64,000 bases of DNA from Planctobacterium sp047947135 (GTDB taxonomy: Bacteria > Pseudomonadota > Gammaproteobacteria > Enterobacterales > Alteromonadaceae), in NCBI GenBank assembly GCA_047947135.1, contig CP170457.1, positions 1,116,001 through 1,180,000 on the forward strand, given 5' to 3'. A model generated the notes under the pieces. That model worked only from the letters and a program-made list of their open reading frames with translations. It ran no database searches and was not told the DNA's origin. Both the position numbers and the translations under genes were made by a program. Positions within the stretch are counted from its first letter, which is position 1, and each line of letters starts with the position of its first letter. This document shows, one piece after another, positions 59,316-64,000 of the stretch.

Positions 59316-59357
59316 TCTGAAGGGGGTAACAAGGATGTTACTAAAGCCCTCTTCAGA
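59316..59357. repeat. Extended imperfect inverted repeat in gene-free region
   Basis: TCTGAAG (59316-59322) pairs with CTTCAGA (59351-59357), with inner GGG/CCC and GTAAC/GTTAC pairings, making a hairpin of about 42 nt. It lies in the 292-bp gene-free stretch 59225-59516 between the barrel gene and the anti-sigma gene. Confidence 0.6.
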
Positions 59358-59380
59358 CACCGTCTCTTTCCTACATTATT

Positions 59381-59439
59381 TGATTCTTAATACTTCCGGC
59401 CTGGAGTTCTGATTCTTAATCTTCATGGCGCTGGAGTCA
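59381..59439. repeat. Two-copy imperfect tandem repeat
   Basis: TGATTCTTAAT followed about 9 nt later by CTGGAGT occurs twice in tandem (59381-59409 and 59410-59439; period about 29). It lies in the same gene-free stretch as the inverted repeat at 59316. No coding frame covers it convincingly. Confidence 0.6.
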
Positions 59440-59516
59440 TCGCAATAAACTTATGGTGTCGAGCGGAATACCGCCAGCGGCCTTTTGCTAATTTACAGAC
59501 TCTTAAACTTTAAAAC

Positions 59517-60167
59517 TCAGCGTTTAAATGACGCCAAAAAAGCTTTGATCTTATTGGGGGTTTTGGTCGCTGTCTGGTAGTCCTGCAGATCCAGACTGGC
59601 TTCCACAACCACTTCGCGCTGCCAGCTTTGCGGTGATTTGCAGGCAATGGCATGGACAACTTGCTCATCATCTTTGCGCTGATACTCGCGACAGCGACGG
59701 CCATCAACGTGGCTGAAGCTTTGCAAAACCACCATGGATAAATGCTCATTAATTTTGGTGATTTCCATATCTTGCGTCGTGTCTAATTGTTGCGCCACTT
59801 GTGGCCAGGGGTCGGCTTCAAGACTTTCTTGATTCGTCAAATAGCTGGTAGCGATAAAGACCGCTGCGACCGAGGCCGCTAAGGGTAACATCCAAGATAC
59901 TTTGGGATATTTGGCTGAGTGTGTATTCGGGTGCCTATCGGCTGGTCCATCAGAATCCTGCAGTAACTGCTGAATATGCTCTGGGACGGGAGTCTTTTGT
60001 TGATCAGGATAAGCCTGTTTCAGGCTTTGCTGTACCTGTTGCAATTTTTGGTAGGCAGCATTGAACTCAGGTTCTGATAATAGCCTGCGCTGCACCAATG
60101 ATCGCTGTTCCTGGTCAAGTTCATCGTCCAGGTATGCGGATAATAATTCCTGATCTTCTGGGCTCAT
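59517..60167 (-). CDS. Anti-sigma factor (membrane-anchored)
   Basis: 216 residues. The N-terminal cytoplasmic part has the S-A-Y-L-D-D-E-L anti-sigma signature (RseA-like, without zinc ligands). A single membrane segment is at about 92-110 (L-P-L-A-A-S-V-A-A-V-F-I-A). The periplasmic domain has two Cys (R-R-C-R-E-Y and A-I-A-C-K) that could pair as a disulfide. It starts 5 bp after the ECF sigma gene and forms a sigma/anti-sigma operon with it. Release by regulated proteolysis is the usual mechanism and is inferred here. Confidence 0.88.
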   Translation of the reverse strand: MSPEDQELLSAYLDDELDQEQRSLVQRRLLSEPEFNAAYQKLQQVQQSLKQAYPDQQKTPVPEHIQQLLQDSDGPADRHPNTHSAKYPKVSWMLPLAASVAAVFIATSYLTNQESLEADPWPQVAQQLDTTQDMEITKINEHLSMVVLQSFSHVDGRRCREYQRKDDEQVVHAIACKSPQSWQREVVVEASLDLQDYQTATKTPNKIKAFLASFKR

Positions 60168-60172
60168 TCGTT

Positions 60173-60673
60173 TTACTCACCGATTTGGTCGTTAAGCAAT
60201 GTGATTAATTTTGTTCTGGCCCGGGATAGCCTGCTCATTATTGTGCCTTTTGGCACCTCAAGAATGTCGGCAGCTTCCTCGTAACTGAAACCCTCTACAA
60301 TAATTAATCCCACTACAACACGTTGTTCATCAACTAATTTACTCATTGCAAGCTGAATGTCCTGCACCGAAAAAAGTGGTTCTTGCTGTGGTTCCTCGAT
60401 GTCATCCATACCAGGAATTTTCTTTTCCTGTATTGCTTTGCGCCTGACTTCTCTGGCCCTGATTTCATCTAACCAAATGTTCTTGCATACGCGAAAAAGC
60501 CAGGCACTGGCATTAACATCGCGTGACATTCCTTTTTGCAAAATTTTGACTACCAGGTTATGAACAAGGTCATCACCATCCGCCTGATTGCCCGTTAAAG
60601 ACATGGCAAAACGCCTGAGCCTTGGAAGTTCCTCTGTTAAAACCTGTTTAAGTTCTTTTTCGGTGTATTGCAT
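60173..60673 (-). CDS. ECF (sigma-70 family group 4) sigma factor
   Basis: 166 residues. The region 2 domain has A-D-G-D-D-L-V-H-N-L-V-V-K and W-L-F-R-V-C-K-N-I-W-L-D; region 4 has F-S-Y-E-E-A-A-D-I-L-E-V-P-K-G-T-I-M-S-R-L-S-R-A-R near the C terminus. Region 1 and 3 domains are absent, as in ECF factors. It is partnered with the anti-sigma gene immediately downstream and divergent from the S8 protease gene, its most likely local target. The 143-bp shared intergenic region should contain an ECF promoter. Confidence 0.93.
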   Translation of the reverse strand: MQYTEKELKQVLTEELPRLRRFAMSLTGNQADGDDLVHNLVVKILQKGMSRDVNASAWLFRVCKNIWLDEIRAREVRRKAIQEKKIPGMDDIEEPQQEPLFSVQDIQLAMSKLVDEQRVVVGLIIVEGFSYEEAADILEVPKGTIMSRLSRARTKLITLLNDQIGE

Positions 60674-60780
60674 CCAGTTGCTATGAGTGAAACGGTTAAG
60701 GATTACGATTTATTCCAGTTTTTTGTGATTTAGTGAAATAAAACACTAATTTAAATCGTCATATTTACATTATTGTCCGA

Positions 60781-60786
60781 TATAAT
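60781..60786 (+). promoter_or_regulatory. Candidate -10 box for the S8 protease gene
   Basis: TATAAT lies about 30 bp upstream of the ATG at 60817; no good -35 is found at 16-18 bp. A CGTC motif at 60757-60760, typical of many ECF -10 elements, lies slightly upstream and could mark an alternative sigma-factor-dependent start. Confidence 0.35.
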
Positions 60787-60816
60787 ACCCGACAGAATGA
60801 GTTTCGTAAGGTTAGT

Positions 60817-62517
60817 ATGCTCTCACAATTTAGCCATAACATAAGCAAAATACCAAAGTCTTTGCGCAAAAAGACCTTGTGTTTATTGGCTGGAAGTTTA
60901 TTCAGTTTTGTCGTTCCAGCGACTGCGGATATAGATAAATCCATTGAACGTGCGCTGCAAAAGTCAGTGCAGGCGGAAACCGAGCGCAGTATTGAAGACG
61001 TTGTAAAATTCGCCGTGAGATCTCAAATGCGTCGAGCCGTTGAAAGGGATGTCGAAGCATTTGTCACCGACGAAGCCCACAAGCTGGTGGAGAAAGTTGC
61101 CGGTAAACAAATCAGCAATGAGCTGCAACAACACTTGCTACGAGCGGCAAAAAATACCGCCGAGTTGGAACAAGCAAGATTGGCAGGCTTGAAAAAAACG
61201 CCATTAAAAGCGACACCCTCTGTTCCCATTGACTGGGATAAAAAAGACCAAATTGTCGCGAAGCCAGGCGACAACACTGGGCAGAAGCCAAGCGTCCCTG
61301 AAAAAGCAAGTCAAACGCCTGATGATGCTGAAGCTGATGATGCTGAAGTACAGGAACCTTCGCAAGATGCAATATTATTGAGCACTACTGAGCGACTGGA
61401 GAGCGAACTAGGTATTGCTGAGAATGTCACGGCAGACTTGCATGGCAGAGAGATCTGGACCAAAGAGTGGGTCATCATGACCGATTTGCAAACCAAATCA
61501 GAATTGCTGCAACAAGGGTACGTATTTCGCAATGAGACCTATCTGGAAACCTTCGATCAGATATTAGCCAGTGTCCAGGCCCCAGCGAGTTTTGATTTGC
61601 AGCAGGATTATGAGGCTATCATGGCCCATGCGGACAATGGCAATATGCTGGTTGATTTTAATCACATATACCGAAATGCCGAGTACAGTGAAGACCCAGT
61701 GTCTTCGGATGCAGCAAAAACGCCTGTTCAATTGATGACAGCCTCTGATAAAAATTTGGTGATTGGCATGGTGGACACGGCCTACAATCCAAACCACACC
61801 CTCTTAACGAAATCAAAACTCAAGCAATCTCATTTTTTACCTGAGAACGCCCGCGCCACAGATGGGCATGGTACGGGTATTGCGTCGATTATGGTGGGCA
61901 GTCATGAAGAATATTCAGGTATCGCCCCCAATGCTCAGGTTTTGAATGCGTCGGTATTCTTTGAAGTTGGAAAGAAGCAGCCGATCGCTACTGCGACAGA
62001 CATTCTTAAGGGATTAAATTGGCTGGTACAAAACGGTGCGACCGTCATCAACATGAGCCTTGCTGGTCCCGCTAATCGATTACTGGAGTTTGGTATCAAT
62101 AGCCTCTGTAAAAAAGGCGTCTATGTTATCGCTGCTGCGGGCAATGCCGGTCCATTATCTGAACCTCTGTATCCAGCGGGTTACAAGTGCGCCGTTGCGG
62201 TAACCGCAGTAGACGAACAGCGTCAACTGTATCGCTACGCAGTGCAAGGTGACCATATTGACGTGTCTGCCTATGGTGTCGATGTACTGACTGCCGATAG
62301 CCAAAATCGTATTACTGCTGCCAGTGGTACTTCTATTGCAGCTCCCTTTATCAGCGTAATTATTGCCGATAGTTTAATGACCGAGAAACAGCCATTTGAT
62401 CTGCAAATGCTGTTGCGTAACAGTATCGACCTGGGAGAAAGTGGCTTTGATCCGCAATATGGACATGGCTTGTTGTTGCTACCAACGTCTGACTCCGGGA
62501 CATTCGCCAGTTTATAA
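60817..62517 (+). CDS. Secreted subtilisin-like (S8) serine protease with unusual N-terminal domain
   Basis: 566 residues. A signal peptide is followed by about 75 residues of charged amphipathic helix, then an acidic linker with a duplicated D-D-A-E-A-D/D-D-A-E-V tract and a region of unknown fold (about 185-310). The peptidase domain follows, with Asp320 in G-M-V-D-T-A, His351 in D-G-H-G-T-G, the oxyanion Asn in A-A-G-N-A-G, and Ser506 in S-G-T-S-I-A-A-P. All catalytic residues are intact. There is no C-terminal anchor or autotransporter barrel. It is divergent from an ECF sigma/anti-sigma pair, which suggests induction by an envelope signal. Substrate unknown. Confidence 0.9.
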   Translation: MLSQFSHNISKIPKSLRKKTLCLLAGSLFSFVVPATADIDKSIERALQKSVQAETERSIEDVVKFAVRSQMRRAVERDVEAFVTDEAHKLVEKVAGKQISNELQQHLLRAAKNTAELEQARLAGLKKTPLKATPSVPIDWDKKDQIVAKPGDNTGQKPSVPEKASQTPDDAEADDAEVQEPSQDAILLSTTERLESELGIAENVTADLHGREIWTKEWVIMTDLQTKSELLQQGYVFRNETYLETFDQILASVQAPASFDLQQDYEAIMAHADNGNMLVDFNHIYRNAEYSEDPVSSDAAKTPVQLMTASDKNLVIGMVDTAYNPNHTLLTKSKLKQSHFLPENARATDGHGTGIASIMVGSHEEYSGIAPNAQVLNASVFFEVGKKQPIATATDILKGLNWLVQNGATVINMSLAGPANRLLEFGINSLCKKGVYVIAAAGNAGPLSEPLYPAGYKCAVAVTAVDEQRQLYRYAVQGDHIDVSAYGVDVLTADSQNRITAASGTSIAAPFISVIIADSLMTEKQPFDLQMLLRNSIDLGESGFDPQYGHGLLLLPTSDSGTFASL

Positions 62518-62614
62518 AAAATGACTATTTTTTCCACAATGTCGGCAAACTGACAGTTTTTAGCGGGTAAAAATCGCTATCCTCCTGCAACTTTATCTGT
62601 TTCGGGAAGCAAGA

Positions 62615-63145
62615 ATGAAATCTTTTGTTGAACATTTATCCATCTATGCCGAATATCATCGGGATAGTCGCAATATAATGACCCACCTTTTTGGGGTCCC
62701 AATCATTGTATTTGCGGTCATTCTGTTGTTGTCTCGCCCTCAGTTCCAATGGTTCGGATTGAGTTTAAGTCCGGCAATGATACTGATGCCCTTGGTTATG
62801 ATTTTCTATCTGCGTTTGAATGTGTTTTTTGCTCTGGTACTTGGGGCATTGATGACTGGTGCTGTCTTGTTGTCGCAAGAATTTGCTGCGCTATCAACGC
62901 TTCTGTGGGCCGCGATTGGCGTAGGCCTGTTTGTGCTTGGCTGGATAGTGCAGTTTATTGGTCATTATTATGAAGGCAAAAAACCCGCTTTTGTTGATGA
63001 TTTAACAGGGTTATTGATTGGGCCATTATTTGTACTGGCAGAAGTGTTTTTTGCAGTAGGAATGTTCAAGGATCTGCAACAACAAATTGAACAGCGGGTT
63101 GGCAAAGTGCGTGGCAACGACAAGAGATCGACCTCGGTTCAATAG
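62615..63145 (+). CDS. DUF962 / Mpo1-like membrane protein
   Basis: 176 residues with about four membrane segments. It matches the YGL010w/Mpo1 family: E-Y-H-R-D-S-R-N-I-M-T-H-L-F-G-V-P near the N terminus and Q-F-I-G-H-Y-Y-E-G-K-K-P-A in the second half. The histidines coordinate iron in yeast Mpo1, a dioxygenase that shortens 2-hydroxy fatty acids. Whether the bacterial protein has the same activity is inferred. It is monocistronic. Confidence 0.88.
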   Translation: MKSFVEHLSIYAEYHRDSRNIMTHLFGVPIIVFAVILLLSRPQFQWFGLSLSPAMILMPLVMIFYLRLNVFFALVLGALMTGAVLLSQEFAALSTLLWAAIGVGLFVLGWIVQFIGHYYEGKKPAFVDDLTGLLIGPLFVLAEVFFAVGMFKDLQQQIEQRVGKVRGNDKRSTSVQ

Positions 63146-63174
63146 TGTCAAGCCGACACAGATGCCATGCAGCA

Positions 63175-63209
63175 GGCTTACATTGCGTCCGATAGCAGCA
63201 ATGTAAGCC
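63175..63209. terminator. Perfect 12-bp inverted repeat between convergent genes
   Basis: GGCTTACATTGC (63175-63186) and GCAATGTAAGCC (63198-63209) with an 11-nt loop, between the DUF962 gene (+) and the TPR-like gene (-). It probably acts as a bidirectional terminator, though the T runs after the stem are weak. Confidence 0.6.
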
Positions 63210-63255
63210 ATTTGGACTTTAGCTGGTGTTGTTCAATTCAAACCATATACCCGCC

Positions 63256-63741
63256 CTAGTTACTGGCGACCATATATTGTTGCTGCATAATCCTGATGTT
63301 CTTTTCTATCAGGCGGCTTTTATTGTTTTGCTCCAGCGCGGCTGTGAAGTCCTCAGCGCAGGCCTTAGTATTTCCGCTCAGGCAATGCAGAACGGCCCGG
63401 TTATTGCGAGCGATGGCATTATCGCTGGCCTGGACTGCATCATCACAGCGTTGTTTAGCGCTGTTTAAGTCATTGATTGCGATATGTGCAACACAGAGAT
63501 TATTCAGTAAAGGGGCGCGCAGGATATTGACGGAGACTTTACTTAAAGCCGCATTGGATTTTCTAATACCAGATTGATATTTACCCGCTTCTATTTCACG
63601 CACACCAATCACTTCTTGTATGCTGGTTTTCAATGCAAACGTATCTGACGTATTGATATCTGGGCCAGCAGAACTAGTCAGTGGTACAAAACCCAAAGCC
63701 GCTGCTATCCATCCTGCTCTTAACGTTTTATTGCTGCTCAT
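63256..63741 (-). CDS. Small secreted TPR-like protein
   Basis: 161 residues with a signal peptide ending near S-S-A-G. The mature part has helical repeats with a TPR-like pattern (L-L-N-N-L-C-V-A-H-I-A-I-N-D-L-N-S-A and A-I-A-R-N-N-R-A-V-L-H-C-L-S-G-N). Two Cys could form a disulfide. Similar small TPR proteins are common in Alteromonadales and uncharacterised. It is the last complete gene in the window; 63742-64000 shows nothing certain. Confidence 0.78.
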   Translation of the reverse strand: MSSNKTLRAGWIAAALGFVPLTSSAGPDINTSDTFALKTSIQEVIGVREIEAGKYQSGIRKSNAALSKVSVNILRAPLLNNLCVAHIAINDLNSAKQRCDDAVQASDNAIARNNRAVLHCLSGNTKACAEDFTAALEQNNKSRLIEKNIRIMQQQYMVASN

Positions 63742-64000
63742 TTTAGTTTCCTCATGTTCAACACCAATGATTTATTGATGGGTTTTCTGTTACTGCAGTA
63801 ATCTCATTTAGCAATCTTTCGTAGATTACGCATTGAGTCTTGATTTGCGACAAAGTATGGTGAAGAGAGTCATTATTTTCCTGACGAAAACAGGATGGTT
63901 TTCCTGACATTGGCTAATGAAATCCTAATGGAGTGTTTGACATACATGCTCGACTCAGTAATTAAACCGGGAGGCCGGGTCTAATGGCAGGCGAGAAACC

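Noticed and set aside
63984..64000. Possible gene start (ATG preceded by GGGAGG) at the right edge
   Set aside because: Only five codons are inside the window, so neither frame nor product can be judged.
1..64000. CRISPR array, tRNA, rRNA, prophage or integron
   Set aside because: No repeat-spacer pattern, tRNA-like cloverleaf, rRNA sequence, phage structural gene or integrase was seen.

Overview
The window looks like chromosome of a marine gammaproteobacterium, most likely an Alteromonadales member (Alteromonas / Aestuariibacter-like). This is inferred from mid-40s G+C, several TonB-dependent receptors, a CrbS/CrbR-type acetate-switch pair, PutA without a DNA-binding domain, TamA/TamB, and many orphan periplasmic solute-binding-like proteins. 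No rRNA, tRNA, CRISPR array or prophage is visible. The one mobile element is an IS630-family insertion at 27250-28350.

Layout. 1-4.2 kb: the end of a TPR protein, an AHSA1-like protein, a GhrA-like reductase, a class I glutamine amidotransferase and an MscS channel. 4.3-8.2 kb: PutA with a clear terminator. 8.7-13.7 kb: a transporter-sensor hybrid kinase (CrbS-like), an orphan solute-binding protein and a LuxR-type regulator (CrbR-like). 13.8-20.6 kb: a TonB-dependent receptor divergent from a four-gene operon (GntP permease, secreted MetX-like hydrolase, PHB depolymerase, 3-hydroxybutyrate dehydrogenase). This reads as a locus for using external poly- or oligo-3-hydroxybutyrate. 20.9-27.2 kb: a signalling cluster (response regulator, GAF protein, CHASE hybrid kinase) whose kinase is preceded by a second TonB receptor, with the IS630 element 33 bp upstream of that receptor.

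28.5-40.2 kb is the most distinctive part: eight tightly coupled minus-strand genes forming a rearranged alginate-type polysaccharide machine. The order is Alg44-like, AlgG-like, Sel1-like, AlgE-like, AlgK-like, AlgD, beta-helix protein, Alg8. The precursor enzyme, polymerase, c-di-GMP receptor, periplasmic scaffold and outer-membrane exporter are all recognisable. AlgX, AlgL, AlgI/J/F and AlgA are absent, the AlgG-like protein lacks the DPHD catalytic motif, and a second beta-helix protein may replace the lyase. The product is probably a non-acetylated, mannuronate-rich polymer or a variant of it.

40.3-47.9 kb: a guanidine-II riboswitch controlling an SMR exporter (Gdx), an ACT protein and a YhhQ transporter; a LysR regulator divergent from two pirins; an XRE/membrane-protein pair; a MATE exporter; and an orphan solute-binding protein. 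47.9-64 kb: a YghU-type GST, TamB/TamA, molybdate transporter ModABC, an ATP-grasp enzyme, an outer-membrane barrel, an ECF sigma/anti-sigma pair divergent from a secreted subtilisin-like protease, a DUF962/Mpo1-like membrane protein and a small TPR-like secreted protein.
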